Source of the DNA: Eledone cirrhosa
Taxonomy: Eukaryota > Mollusca > Cephalopoda > Octopoda > Eledonidae
Length of the DNA: 64,000 nt
NCBI GenBank assembly: GCA_964016885.1
Contig: OZ024759.1
Location: 2,059,001 to 2,123,000 of the forward strand
Direction of reading: 5' to 3'
A model generated the notes under the pieces. The model saw only the letters and a list, made by a program, of their open reading frames with translations, was not told the DNA's origin and made no database searches. The position numbers and the translations under genes are program-made. Shown piece by piece: positions 46,301-61,560 of the stretch (position 1 is its first letter; the number at the start of each line of letters is the position of its first letter).

Positions 46301-49300
46301 TTAGTAGCATGACACAGTCTATATTAGCAACATGACAAAGTCTATATTAGTAACATGACACAGTCTATATTACTAACATGACACAGTCTATATTAGTAAC
46401 ATGACACAGTCTATATTAGTAACATGACAAAGTCTACATTAGTAACATGACAAAGTCTATATTAGTAACATGACAAGGTCTATATTAGTAACATGACACA
46501 GTCTATATTAGTAGCATGACACAGTCTATATTAGTAACACGATACAGTCTATATTAGTAACATGACAAAGTCTATATTAGTAACATGACAAAGTCTATAT
46601 TAGTAAAATGACAAAGTCTATATTAGTAACATGACAAAGTCTTTATTAGTAACATGACACAGTCTATATTAGTAACATGACACAGTCTATATTAGTAACA
46701 TGACAAAGTCTATATTAGTAGCATGACAAAGTCTATATTAGTAACATGACAAAGTCTATATTAGTAACATGACACAGTCTATATTAGTAACATGACAAAG
46801 TCTATATTAGTTACATGACAAAGTCTATATTAGTAACATGACACAGTCTATATTAGTAACATGACGAAGTCTATATTAGTAACATGACACAGTCTATATT
46901 AGTAACATGACACAGTCTATATTAGTAACATGAAAAAGTCTATATTAGTAACATGACAAAGTCTATATTAGTAACATGACAAAGTCTATATTAGTAACAT
47001 GACAAAGTCTATATTAGTAGCATGACACAGTCTATATTAGTAACATGACAAAGTCTTTATTAGTAACATGACACAGTATATATTAGTAACATGACACAGT
47101 CTATATTAGTAACATGACAAAGTCTATATTAGTAACATGACAAAGTCTATATTAGTAACATGACACAGTCTATATTAGTAACATGACACAGTCTATATTA
47201 GTAACATGACAAAGTCTATATTAGTAACATGACAATGTCTATATTAGTAGCATGACAAAGTCTGTATTAGTAACATGACAAAGTCTATATTAGTAACATG
47301 ACAAAGTCTGTATTAGTAACATGACAAAGTCTATATTAGTAACATGACACAGTCTATATTAGTAACATGACAAAGTCTATATTAGTAGCATGACAAAGTC
47401 TATATTAGTAACATGACAAAGTCTATATTAGTAACATGACAAAGTCTATATTAGTAACATGACAAAGTCTATATTAGTAACATGACAAAGTCTATATTAG
47501 TAACATGACAAAGTCTATATTAGTAACATGACACAGTCTATATTAGTAACATGACAGTCTATATTAGTAACATGACAGTCTACATTAGTAACATGACACA
47601 GTCTATATTAGTAACATGACAAAGTCGATATTAGTAACATGACAATGTCTATATTAGTAACATGACAAAGTCTATATTAGTAACATGACAGTCTATATTA
47701 CTAACATGACACAGTCTATATTAGTAACATGACACAGTCTATATTAGTAACATGACAAAGTCTATATTAGTAACATGACAAAGTCTATATTAGTAACATG
47801 ACAAAGTCTATATTAGTAACATGACACAGTCTATATTAGTAACATGACACAGTCTATATTAGTAGCATGACACAGTCCATATTAGTAACATGATACAGTC
47901 TATATTAGTAACATGACAAAGTCTATATTAGTATCATGACAAAGTCTATATTAGTAAAATGACAAAGTCTATATTAGTAACATGACAAAGTCTTTATTAG
48001 TAACATGACACAGTCTATATTAGTAACATGACACAGTCTATATTAGTAACATGACAAAGTCCATATTAGTAACATGACAAAGTCTATATTAGTAACATGA
48101 CAAAGTCCATATTAGTAACATGACAAAGTCTATATTAGTAACATGACACAGTCTATATTAGTAACATGACACAGTCTAGATTAGTAACATGACACAGTCT
48201 ATATTAGTAACATGAGACAGTCTATATTAGTAGCATGACAAAGTCTATATTAGTAACATGACACAGTCTACATTAGTAACATGACAAAGTCTATATTAGT
48301 AACATGACACAGTCTATATTAGTAACATGAGACAGTCTATATTAGTAACATGACACAGTCTATATTAGTAACATGACACAGTCTATATTAGTAACATGAC
48401 AAAGTCTATATTAGTAACATGACAAAGTCTATATTAGTAACATGACAAAGTCTATATTAGTAACATGACAAAGTCTATATTAGTAGCATGACACAGTCTA
48501 TGTTAGCAACATGACAAAGTCTATATTAGTAACATGACACAGTCTATATTAGTAACATGACACAGTCTATATTAGTAACATGACACAGTCTATATTATTA
48601 ACATGACAAAGTCTATATTAGTAACATGACACAGTCTATATTAGTAACATGAGACAGTCTATATTAGTAACATGACTAAGTCTATATTAGTAACATGACA
48701 CAGTCTATATTAGTAACATGACACAGTCTATATTAGTAACATGACAAAGTCTATATTAGTTACATGACAAAGTCTATATTAGTAACATGACAAAGTCTAT
48801 ATTAGTAACATGACACAGTCTATATTAGTAACATGACGAAGTCTATATTAGTAACATGACACAGTCTATATTAGTAACATGACACAGTCTATATTAGTAA
48901 CATGAAAAAGTCTATATTAGTAACATGACAAAGTATATATTAGTAACATGACAAAGTCTATATTAGTAACATGACAAAGTCTATATTAGTAGCATGACAC
49001 AGTCTATATTAGCAACATGACAAAGTCTATATTAGTAACATGACACAGTCTATATTAGTAACATGACACAGTCTATATTAGTAACATGACACAGTCTATA
49101 TTAGTAACATGACAAAGTCTACATTAGTAACATGACAAGGTCTATATTAGTAACATGACACAGTCTATATTAGTAGCATGACACAGTCTATATTAGTAAC
49201 ATGATACAGTCTATATTAGTAACATGACAAAGTCTATATTAGTAACATGACAAAGTCTATATTAGTAAAATGACAAAGTCTATATTAGTAACATGACAAA

Positions 49301-50200
49301 GTCTTTATTAGTAACATGACACAGTCTATATTAGTAACATGACACAGTCTATATTAGTAACATGACAAAGTCTATATTAGTAGCATGACAAAGTCTATAT
49401 TAGTAACATGACAAAGTCTATATTAGTAACATGACAAAGTCTATATTAGTAACATGACAAAGTCTATATTAGTAACATGACAAAGTCTATATTAGTAACA
49501 TGACAAAGTCTATATTAGTAACATGACACAGTCTATATTAGTAACATGACAGTCTATATTAGTAACATGACAGTCTACATTAGTAACATGACACAGTCTA
49601 TATTAGTAACATGACAAAGTCGATATTAGTAACATGACAATGTCTATATTAGTAACATGACAAAGTCTATATTAGTAACATGACACAGTCTATATTACTA
49701 ACATGACACAGTCTATATTAGTAACATGACACAGTCTATATTAGTAACATGACAAAGTCTATATTAGTAACATGACAAAGTCTATATTAGTAACATGACA
49801 AAGTCTATATTAGTAACATGACACAGTCTATATTAGTAACATGACACAGTCTATATTAGTAGCATGACACAGTCCATATTAGTAACATGATAAGTCTATA
49901 TTAGTAACATGACAAAGTCTATATTAGTAACATGACAAAGTCTATATTAGTAAAATGACAAAGTCTATATTAGTAACATGCCAAAGTCTTTATTAGTAAC
50001 ATGACACAGTCTATATTAGTAACATGACACAGTCTATATTAGTAACATGACAAAGTCTATATTAGTAACATGACAAAGTCTATATTAGTAACATGACAAA
50101 GTCTATATTAGTAACATGACAAAGTCTATATTAGTAACATGACACAGTCTATATTAGTAACATGACACAGTCTAGATTAGTAACATGACACAGTCTATAT
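43371..50200 (+). repeat. CTAGATT HOR family
   Basis: CTAGATT monomers at 43443, 45835, 48175 and 50171 mark four related cassettes, also present at 12309 and 17173. The spacings are 2,392 (104 x 23, no short monomer seen), 2,340 (102 x 23 minus 6; three 21-mers at about 47554, 47575 and 47688) and 1,996 (87 x 23 minus 5; two 21-mers plus one 22-mer near 49890). Around each lie GTCCATATT, GATACAG, TAAAATG, CTTTATT, GAGACAG, CTACATT and TTATTAAC in order. Long identity at 2,340 bp covers only about 45,520-46,300. The rest is mosaic; a GTATCATG pair, AACACGAT near 46539 and ACTGTCC near 45534 are private. Confidence 0.8.
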
Positions 50201-53200
50201 TAGTAACATGAGACAGTCTATATTAGTAGCATGACAAAGTCTATATTAGTAACATGACACAGTCTACATTAGTAACATGACAAAGTCTATATTAGTAACA
50301 TGACACAGTCTATATTAGTAACATGAGACAGTCTATATTAGTAACATGACAAAGTCTATATTAGTAACGTGACACAGTCTATATTAGTAACATGACAAAG
50401 TCTATATTAGTAACATGACAAAGTCTATATTAGTAACATGACAAAGTCTATATTAGTAACATGACAAAGTCTATATTAGTAGCATGACACAGTCTATATT
50501 AGCAACATGACAAAGTCTATATTAGTAACATGACGCAGTCTATATTAGTAACATGACACAGTCTATATTAGTAACATGACACAGTCTATATTATTAACAT
50601 GACAAAGTCTATATTAGTAACATGACACAGTCTATATTAGTAACATGACAAAGTCTATATTAGTTACATGACAAAGTCTATATTAGTAACATGACACAGT
50701 CTATATTAGTAACATGACGAAGTCTATATTAGTAACATGAGACAGTCTATATTAGTAGCATGACAAAGTATATATTAGTAACATGACACAGTCTACATTA
50801 GTAACATGACAAAGTCTATATTAGTAACATGACACAGTCTATATTAGTAACATGAGACAGTCTATATTAGTAACATGACAAAGTCTATATTAGTAACATG
50901 ACACAGTCTATATTTGTAACATGACAAAGTCTATATTAGTAACATGACAAAGTCTATATTAGTAACATGACAAAGTCTATATTAGTAACATGACAAAGTC
51001 TATATTAGTAGCATGACACAGTCTATATTAGCAACATGACACAGTCTATATTAGTAACATGACACAGTCTATATTAGTAACATGACAAAGTCTATATTAG
51101 TAACATGACAAAGTCTATATTAGTAACATGACACAGTCTATATTAGTAACATGACAAAGTCTATATTAGTAATATGACACGGTCTATATTAGTAACATGA
51201 CAGTCTATATTAGTAACATCACAAAGTCTATATTAGTAACATGACAAAGTCTATATTAGTAACATGACAAAGTCTATATTAGTAACATGACACAGTCTAT
51301 ATTAGTGACATGACAGTCTATATTAGTAACATGACAAAGTCTATATTAGTAACATGACACAGTCTATATTAGTATCATGACAAAGTCTATATTAGTAACA
51401 TGACAAAGTCTATATTAGTAACATGACACAGTCTATATTAGTGACATGACAGTCTATATTAGTAACATGACAGTCTACATTAGTAACATGACACAGTCTA
51501 TATTAGTAACATGACAAAGTCGATATTAGTAACATGACAATGTCTATATTAGTAACATGACAAAGTCTATATTAGTAACATGACACAGTCTATATTAGTA
51601 ACATGACAGAGTCTATATTAGTAACATGACACATTCTATATTAGTAACATGACAAAGTCTATATTAGTAACATGACAAAGTCTATATTAGTAACATGACA
51701 AAGTCTATATTAGTAACATGACAAAGTCTATATTAGTAACATGACACAGTCTATATTAGTAACATGACAGTCTATATTAGTAACATGACACAGTCTATAT
51801 TAGTAACATGACACAGTGTATATTAGTAACATGACAAAGTCTTTATTAGTAACATGACACAGTCTATATTAGTAACATGACACAGTCTATATTAGTAACA
51901 TGACAAAGTCTATATTAGTAACATGACAAAGTCTATATTAGTAACATGACACAGTCTATATTAGTAACATGACACAGTCTATATTAGTAACATGACAAAG
52001 TCTATATTAGTAACATGACAAAGTCTATATTAGTAATATGACACAGTCTATATTAGTAACATGACAGTCTATATTAGTAACATGACAAAGTCTATATTAG
52101 TAACATGACACAGTCTATATTAGTAGCATGACAAAGTCTATATTAGTAACATGACAAAGTCTATATTAGTAACATGACACAGTCTATATTAGTAGCATGA
52201 CAAAGTCTATATTAGTAACATGACAAAGTCTATATTAGTAACATGACACAGTCTATATTAGTAACATGACAAAGTCTATATTAGTAACATGACAAAGTCT
52301 ATATTAGTAACATGACAAAGTGTATATTAGTAACATGACACAGTCTATATTATTAGCATGACAAAGTCTATATTAGTAACATGACACAGTCTATATTAGT
52401 AGCATGACACAGTCTATATTAGTAACATGACAAAGTCTATATTAGTAACATGACAGTCTATATTAGTAACATGACACAGTCTATATTAGTAACATGACAC
52501 AGTCTATATTAGTAACATGACAAAGTCTATATTAGTAATATGAGACAGTCTATATTAGTAACATGACACAGTCTATATTAGTAACATGACACAGTCTATA
52601 TTAGTAACATGACACAGTCTATATTAGTAACATGACAAAGTCTATATTAGTAACATGACAAAGTCTATATTAGTAACATGACAAAGTCTATATTAGTAAC
52701 ATGACAAAGTCTATATTAGTAGCATGACACAGTCTATATTAGCAACATGACAAAGTCTATATTAGTAACATGACACAGTCTATATTAGTAGCATGACAAA
52801 GTCTCTATTAGTAACATGACAAAGTCTATATTAGTAACATGACAAAGTCTATATTAGTAACATGACACCGTCTATATTAGTAACATGACAAAGTCTATAT
52901 TAGTAGCATGACAAAGTCTATATTAGTAACATGACAAAGTCTATATTAGTAACATGACAAATTCTATATTAGTAACATGACAATGTCCATATTAGTAACA
53001 TGACAAACTCTATATTAGTAACATGACACAGTATATATTAGTAACATGACAGTCTATATTAGTAACATGACAGTCTACATTAGTAACATGACACAGTCTA
53101 TATTAGTAACATGAAAAAGTCGATATTAGTAACATGACAATGTCTATATTAGTAACATGACAAAGTCTATATTAGTAACATGACACAGTCTATATTACTA

Positions 53201-55380
53201 ACATGACACAGTCTATATTAGTAACATGACACAGTCTATATTAGTAACATGACAAAGTCTATATTAGTAACATGACAAAGTCTATATTAGTAACATGACA
53301 CAGTCTATATTAGTAACATGACACAGTCTATATTAGTAACATGACACAGTCTATATTAGTAACATGAGACAGTCTATATTAGTAGCATGACAAAGTCTAT
53401 ATTAGTAACATGACACAGTCTACATTAGTAACATGACAAAGTCTATATTAGTAACATGACACAGTCTATATTAGTAACATGAGACAGTCTATATTAGTAA
53501 CATGACTAAGTCTATATTAGTAACATGACACAGTCTATATTAGTAAAATGACACAGTCTATATTAGTAACATGACAAAGTCTATATTAGTAACATGACAA
53601 AGTCTATATTAGTAACATGACAAAGTCTATATTAGTAGCATGACACAGTCTATATTAGTAACATGACAAAGTCTATATTAGTAACATGACAAAGTCTACA
53701 TTAGTAACATGACACAGTCTATATTAGTAACATGACAAAGTCGATATTAGTAACATGACAATGTCTATATTAGTAACATGACAAAGTCTATATTAGTAAC
53801 ATGACACAGTCTATATTACTAACATGACACAGTCTATATTAGTAACATGACACAGTCTATATTAGTAACATGACAAAGTCTATATTAGTAACATGACAAA
53901 GTCTATATTAGTAACATGACAAAGTCTATATTAGTAACATGACACAGTCTATATTAGTAACATGACACAGTCTATATTAGTAGCAGGACACAGTCTATAT
54001 TAGTAACATGATACAGTCTATATTAGTAACATGACAAAGTCTATATTAGTAATATGACAAAGTCTATATTAGTAAAATGACAAAGTCTATATTAGTAACA
54101 TGACACAGTCTATATTAGTAACATGACACAGTCTATATTAGTAACATGAGACAGTCTATATTAGTAGCATGACAAAGTCTATATTAGTAACATGACACAG
54201 TCTACATTAGTAATATGACAAAGTCTATATTAGTAACATGAGACAGTCTATATTAGTAACATGAGACAGTCTATATTAGTAACATGACAAAGTCTATATT
54301 AGTAACATGACACAGTCTATATTAGTAACATGACACAGTCTATATTAGTAACATGACAAAGTCTATATTAGTAACATGACAAAGTCTATATTAGTAACAT
54401 GACAAAGTCTATAGTAGTAACATGACACAGTCTATATTAGTAACATGACGAAGTCTATATTAGTAACATGACACAGTCTATATTAGTAACATGACACAGT
54501 CTATATTAGTAACATGACAAAGTCTATATTAGTAACATGACACAGTCTATATTAGTAACATGACACAGTCTATATTAGTAACATGACACAGTCTATATTA
54601 GTAACATTACAAAGTCTATATTAGTAACATGACAAAGTCTATATTAGTAACATGACAAAGTCTATATTAGTAACATGACACAGTCTCTATTAGTAACATG
54701 ACACAGTCTATATTAGTAGAATGACACAGTCTATATTAGTAACATGATACAGTCTATATTAGTAACATGACAAAGTCTATATTAGTAACATGACAAAGTC
54801 TATATAGTAAAATGACAAAGTCTATATTAGTAACATGACAAAGTCTTTATTAGTAACATGACAAGTCTATATTAGCAACATGACACAGTCTATATTAGTA
54901 ACATGACAAAGTCTATATTAGTAACATGACAAAGTCTATATTAGTAACATGACAAAGTCTATATTAGTAACATGACACAGTCTATATTAGTAACATGACA
55001 AAGTCTATATTAGTAGCATGACAAAGTCTATATTAGTAACATGACAAAGTCTATATTAGTAACATGACAAAGTCTATATTAGTAGCATGACACAGTCTAT
55101 ATTAGCAACATGACAAAGTCTATATTAGTAACATGACACAGTCTATATTAGTAGCATGACAAAGTCTGTATTAGTAACATGACAAAGTCTATATTAGTAA
55201 CATGACAAAGTCTATATTAGTAACATGACAAAGTCTATATTAGTAACATGACACAGTCTATATTAGTAACATGACACAGTCTATATTAGTAACATGACAA
55301 AGTCTATATTAGTAACATGACACAGTCTATATTAGTAACATGACAAAGTCTATATTAGTAGCATGACAAAGTCTATATTA
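50201..55380 (+). repeat. Least ordered, most divergent part of the array
   Basis: I found no long tandem lag here. Markers occur out of their usual order and single-copy changes are denser: AGTGACATG near 51305 and 51441, GTATCATG near 51374, TTTGTAAC near 50914, ACACGG near 51179, CATCACAAAG near 51219, CTCTATT near 52804 and 54686, CTATAGTAG near 54412, CATTACAAAG near 54607. Two 1-bp deletions (near 54803 and 54863) give 22-bp monomers. The 21-bp pair still occurs near 51449/51470 and 53050/53071. More divergent satellite with weak HOR order is what is expected away from a zone of active homogenisation. Confidence 0.75.
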
Positions 55381-57449
55381 GTAACATGACAAAGTCTATA
55401 TTAGTAACATGACAAAGTCTATATTAGTAGCATGACACAGTCTATATTAGCAACATGACAAAGTCTATATTAGTAACATGACACAGTCTATATTAGTAGC
55501 ATGACAAAGTCTGTATTAGTAACATGACAAAGTCTATATTAGTAACATGACAAAGTCTATATTAGTAACATGACAAAGTCTATATTAGTAACATGACACA
55601 GTCTATATTAGTAACATGACAAAGTCTATATTAGTAGCATGGCAAAGTCTATATTAGTAACATGACAAAGTCTATATTAGTAACATGACAAATTCTATAT
55701 TAGTAACATGACAAAGTCTATATTAGTAACATGACAAAGTCTATATTAGTAACATGACAAAGTCTATATTAGTAACATGACACAGTATATATTAGTAACA
55801 TGACAGTCTATATTAGTAACATGACAGTCTACATTAGTAACATGACACCGTCTATATTAGTAACATGACAAAGTCGATATTAGTAACGTGACAATGTCTA
55901 TATTAGTAACATGACAAAGTCTATATTAGTAACATGACACAGCCTATATTACTAACATGACACAGTCTATATTAGTAACATGACACAGTCTATATTAGTA
56001 ACATGACAAAGTCTATATTAGTAACATGACAAAGTCTATATTAGTAACATGACAAAGTCTATATTAGTAACATGACACAGTCTATATTAGTAACATGACA
56101 CAGTCTATATTAGTAGCATGACACAGTCTATATTAGTAACATGATACAGTCTATATTAGTAACATGACAAAGTCTATATTAGTAACATGACAAAGTCTAT
56201 ATTAGTAAAATGACAAAGTCTATATTAGTAGCATGACAAAGTCTTTATTAGTAACATGACACAGTCTATATTAGTAACATGACAAAGTCTATATTAGTAA
56301 CATGACAAAGTCTATATTAGTAACATGACACAGTCTATATTAGTAACATGACACAGTCTATATTAGTAACATGACAAAGTCTATATTAGTAACATGACAA
56401 GGTCTATATTAGTAACATGACACAGTCTATATTAGTAACATGACACAGTCTATATTAGTAACATGACACAGTCTATATTAGTAACATGAGACAGTCTATA
56501 TTAGTAACATGACAAAGTCTATATTAGTAGCATGACAAAGTCTATATTAGTAACATGACAAAGTCTATATTAGTAACATGACACAGTCTATATTAGTAAC
56601 ATGACACAGTCTATATTAGTAACTTGACTAAGTCTATATTAGTAACATGACAATGTCTATATTAGTAACATGACAAAGTCTATATTAGTAACATGACACA
56701 GCCTATATTACTAACATGACACAGTCTATATTAGTAACATGACACAGTCTATATTAGTAACATGACAAAGTCTATATTAGTAACATGACAAAGTCTATAT
56801 TAGTAACATGACAAAGTCTATATTAGTAACATGACACAGTCTATATTAGTAACATGACACAGTCTATATTAGTAGCATGACACAGTCTATATTAGTAACA
56901 TGATACAGTCTATATTAGTAACATGACAAAGTCTATATTAGTAACATGACAAAGTCTATATTAGTAAAATGACAAAGTCTATATTAGTAGCATGACAAAG
57001 TCTTTATTAGTAACATGACACAGTCTATATTAGTAACATGACAAAGTCTATATTAGTAACATGACAAAGTCTATATTAGTAACATGACACAGTCTATATT
57101 AGTAACATGACACAGTCTATATTAGTAACATGACAAAGTCTATATTAGTAACATGACAAGGTCTATATTAGTAACATGACACAGTCTATATTAGTAACAT
57201 GACACAGTCTATATTAGTAACATGACACAGTCTATATTAGTAACATGAGACAGTCTATATTAGTAACATGAGACAGTCTATATTAGTAGCATGACAAAGT
57301 CTATATTAGTAACATGACACAGTCTACATTAGTAACATGACAAAGTCTATATTAGTAACATGACACAGTCTATATTAGTAGCATGACAAAGTCTGTATTA
57401 GTAACATGACAAAGTCTATATTAGTAACATGACAAAGTCTATATTAGTA
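55381..57449 (+). repeat. 3,375-bp lag segment, first copy
   Basis: 55,381 to about 56,490 is repeated at 58,755-59,870. The shared rare changes are TAGCATGGC (55639/59014), ACAAATTCT (about 55693/59068), ACACCGTCT (about 55845/59220), AACGTGAC (about 55886/59261) and AGCCTATATT (55941/59316). The lag, 3,375, is 147 x 23 minus 6. AGCCTATATT also occurs at 56700, 759 bp (33 monomers) after the first, so a local duplication within this copy produced a second cassette that matches 59.3-60.0 kb at 2,616 bp. AACTTGACTAAG near 56623 appears here for the first time. Confidence 0.83.
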
Positions 57450-59517
57450 ACATGACAATGTCTATATTAGTAACATGACAAAGTCTATATTAGTAACATG
57501 ACAAAGTCTATATTAGGAACATGACACAGTCTATATTTGTAACATGACGAAGTCTATATTAGTAACATGACACAGTCTATATTAGTAACATGACACAGTC
57601 TATATTAGTAACATGACAAAGTCTATATTAGTAACATGACAAAGTCTATATTAGTAACATGACAAAGTCTATATTAGTAACATGACAAAGTCTATATTAG
57701 TAGCATGACACAGTCTATATTAGCAACATGACAAAGTCTATATTAGTAACATGACACAGTCTATATTAGTAACATGACACAGTCTATATTAGTAACATGA
57801 CACAGTCTATATTAGTAACATGACAAAGTCTATATTAGTAACATGACAAAGTCTATATTAGTAACATGACAAAGTCTATATTAGTAACATGACACAGTCT
57901 ATATTAGTAACATGACACAGTCTATATTAGTAGCATGACACAGTCTATATTAGTAACATGATACAGTCTATATTAGTAACATGACAAAGTCTATATTAGT
58001 AACATGACAAAGTCTATATTAGTAAAATGACAAAGTCTATATTAGTAACATAACAAAGTCTTTATTAGTAACATGACACAGTCTATATTAGTAACATGAC
58101 ACAGTCTATATTAGTAACATGACAAAGTCTATATTAGTAACATGACACAGTCTATATTAGTAACATGACACAGTCTATATTAGTAACATGACAAAGTCTA
58201 TATTAGTAACATGACAAAGTCTATATTAGTAACATGACAAAGTCTATATTAGTAACATGACAAAGTCTATATTAGTAGCATGACAAAGTCTGTATTAGTA
58301 AAATGACAAAGTCTATATTAGTAACATGACAAAGTCTATATTAGTAACATGACAAAGTCTATATTAGTAACATGACACAGTCTATATTAGTAACATGACA
58401 AAGTCTATATTAGTAGCATGACAAAGTCTATATTAGTAACATGACAAAGTCTATATTAGTAACATGACACAGTCTATATTAGTAACATGACACAGTCTAT
58501 ATTAGTAACTTGACTAAGTCTATATTAGTAACATGACAATGTCTATATTAGTAACATGACAAAGTCTATATTAGTAACATGACACAGTCTATATTAGTAA
58601 CATGACAGTCTATATTAGTAACATGACACAGTCTATATTAGTAACATGACACAGTCTATATTAGTAGCATGACACAGTCTATATTAGCAACATGACAAAG
58701 TCTATATTAGTAACATGACACAGTCTATATTAGTAGCATGACAAAGTCTGTATTAGTAACATGACAAAGTCTATATTAGTAACATGACAAAGTCTATATT
58801 AGTAGCATGACACAGTCTATATTAGCAACATGACAAAGTCTATATTAGTAACATGACACAGTCTATATTAGTAGCATGACAAAGTCTGTATTAGTAACAT
58901 GACAAAGTCTATATTAGTAACATGACAAAGTCTATATTAGTAACATGACAAAGTCTATATTAGTAACATGACACAGTCTATATTAGTAACATGACAAAGT
59001 CTATATTAGTAGCATGGCAAAGTCTATATTAGTAACATGACAAAGTCTATATTAGTAACATGACAAATTCTATATTAGTAACATGACAAAGTCTATATTA
59101 GTAACATGACAAAGTCTATATTAGTAACATGACAAAGTCTATATTAGTAACATGACACAGTATATATTAGTAACATGACAGTCTATATTAGTAACATGAC
59201 AGTCTACATTAGTAACATGACACCGTCTATATTAGTAACATGACAAAGTCGATATTAGTAACGTGACAATGTCTATATTAGTAACATGACAAAGTCTATA
59301 TTAGTAACATGACACAGCCTATATTACTAACATGACACAGTCTATATTAGTAACATGACACAGTCTATATTAGTAACATGACAAAGTCTATATTAGTAAC
59401 ATGACAAAGTCTATATTAGTAACATGACAAAGTCTATATTAGTAACATGACACAGTCTATATTAGTAACATGACACAGTCTATATTAGTAGCATGACACA
59501 GTCTATATTAGTAACAT
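57450..59517 (+). repeat. 2,639-bp lag segment
   Basis: 57,450 to about 58,660 reappears at 60,090-61,300 (lag 2,639) and again at 62,130-63,340. GACAATG 57454/60093/62136, GACGAAG 57546/60185/62228, ACATAACAAAG 58050/60689/62732 and ACTTGACT 58509/61148/63191 all agree. TTTGTAAC directly before GACGAAG is specific to these three copies. From 58,660 the segment switches to TTAGCAAC and CTGTATT cassettes and then to the second copy of the 55.4-56.5 kb block. Three 21-bp monomers lie at about 58610, 59179 and 59200. Confidence 0.83.
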
Positions 59518-61560
59518 GATACAGTCTATATTAGTAACATGACAAAGTCTATATTAGTAACATGACAAAGTCTATATTAGTAAAATGACAAAGTCTATAT
59601 TAGTAGCATGACAAAGTCTTTATTAGTAACATGACACAGTCTATATTAGTAACATGACAAAGTCTATATTAGTAACATGACAAAGTCTATATTAGTAACA
59701 TGACACAGTCTATATTAGTAACATCACACAGTCTATATTAGTAACATGACAAAGTCTATATTAGTAACATGACAAGGTCTATATTAGTAACATGACACAG
59801 TCTATATTAGTAACATGACACAGACTATATTAGTAACATGACACAGTCTATATTAGTAACATGAGACAGTCTATATTAGTAACATGAGACAGTCTATATT
59901 AGTAGCATGACAAAGTCTATATTAGTAACATGACACAGTCTACATTAGTAACATGACAAAGTCTATATTAGTAACATGACACAGTCTATATTAGTAACAT
60001 GAGACAGTCTATATTAGTAACATGACTAAGTCTATATTAGTAACATGACACAGTCTATATTAGTAACATGACACAGTCTATATTAGTAACATGACAATGT
60101 CTATATTAGTAACATGACAAAGTCTATATTAGTAACATGACAAAGTCTATATTAGTAACATGACACAGTCTATATTTGTAACATGACGAAGTCTATATTA
60201 GTAACCTGACACAGTCTATATTAGTAACATGACACAGTCTATATTAGTAACATGACAAAGTCTATATTAGTAACATGACAAAGTCTATATTAGTAACATG
60301 ACAAAGTCTATATTAGTAACATGACAAAGTCTATATTAGTAGCATGACACAGTCTATATTAGCAACATGACAAAGTCTATATTAGTAACATGACACAGTC
60401 TATATTAGTAACATGACACAGTCTATATTAGTAACATGACACAGTCTATATTAGTAACATGACAAAGTCTATATTAGTAACATGACAAAGTCTATATTAG
60501 TAACATGACAAAGTCTATATTAGTAACATGACACAGTCTATATTAGTAACATGACACAGTCTATATTAGTAGCATGACACAGTCTATATTAGTAACATGA
60601 TACAGTCTATATTAGTAACATGACAAAGTCTATATTAGTAACATGACAAAGTCTATATTAGTAAAATGACAAAGTCTATATTAGTAACATAACAAAGTCT
60701 TTATTAGTAACATGACACAGTCTATATTAGTAACATGACACAGTCTATATTAGTAACATGACAAAGTCTATATTAGTAACATGACACAGTCTATATTAGT
60801 AACATGACACAGTCTATATTAGTAACATGACAAAGTCTATATTAGTAACATGACAAAGTCTATATTAGTAACATGACAAAGTCTATATTAGTAACATGAC
60901 AAAGTCTATATTAGTAGCATGACAAAGTCTGTATTAGTAAAATGACAAAGTCTATATTAGTAACATGACAAAGTCTATATTAGTAACATGACAAAGTCTA
61001 TATTAGTAACATGACACAGTCTATATTAGTAACATGACAAAGTCTATATTAGTAGCATGACAAAGTCTATATTAGTAACATGACAAAGTCTATATTAGTA
61101 ACATGACACAGTCTATATTAGTAACATGACACAGTCTATATTAGTAACTTGACTAAGTCTATATTAGTAACATGACAATGTCTATATTAGTAACATGACA
61201 AAGTCTATATTAGTAACATGACACAGTCTATATTAGTAACATGACAGTCTATATTAGTAACATGACACAGTCTATATTAGTAACATGACACAGTCTATAT
61301 TAGTAGCATGACAAAGTCTATATTAGTAACATGACACAGTGTATATTAGTAACATGACAAAGTCTATATTAGTAGCATGACAAAGTCTATATTAGTAACA
61401 TGACACAGTCTATATTAGTAACATGACACAGTCTATATTAGTAACATGACAGTCTATATTAGTAACATGACAAAGTCTATATTAGTAACATGACACAGTC
61501 TATATTAGTATCATGACAAAGTCTATATTAGTAACATGACAAAGTCTATATTAGTAACAT
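59518..61560 (+). repeat. 2,043-bp HOR, copy 1
   Basis: This is the first copy of a tandem 89-monomer unit (89 x 23 minus 4). It starts at a GATACAG monomer (59518) repeated at 61561. CATCAC 59722/61765, CAGACTATATT 59821/61864, GACAATG, TTTGTAAC with GACGAAG, ACATAACAAAG and ACTTGACT all lie 2,043 bp apart. A private AACCTGAC substitution near 60205 is absent from copy 2. The two 21-bp monomers sit near 61246 and 61449. GTATCATG near 61511 closes the unit. Confidence 0.9.

Noticed and set aside
288..50665. GTTACATG monomers as inverted copies
   Set aside because: GTTAC is also found in the reverse complement, but the flanking bases remain in the + orientation; it is an A-to-T substitution, not an inversion.
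3594..59330. TACTAAC monomers as intron branch points
   Set aside because: The string equals the yeast branch-point consensus, but it arises from a single G-to-C change in the monomer (TTAGTAAC to TTACTAAC), and no exon or splice-site context exists.
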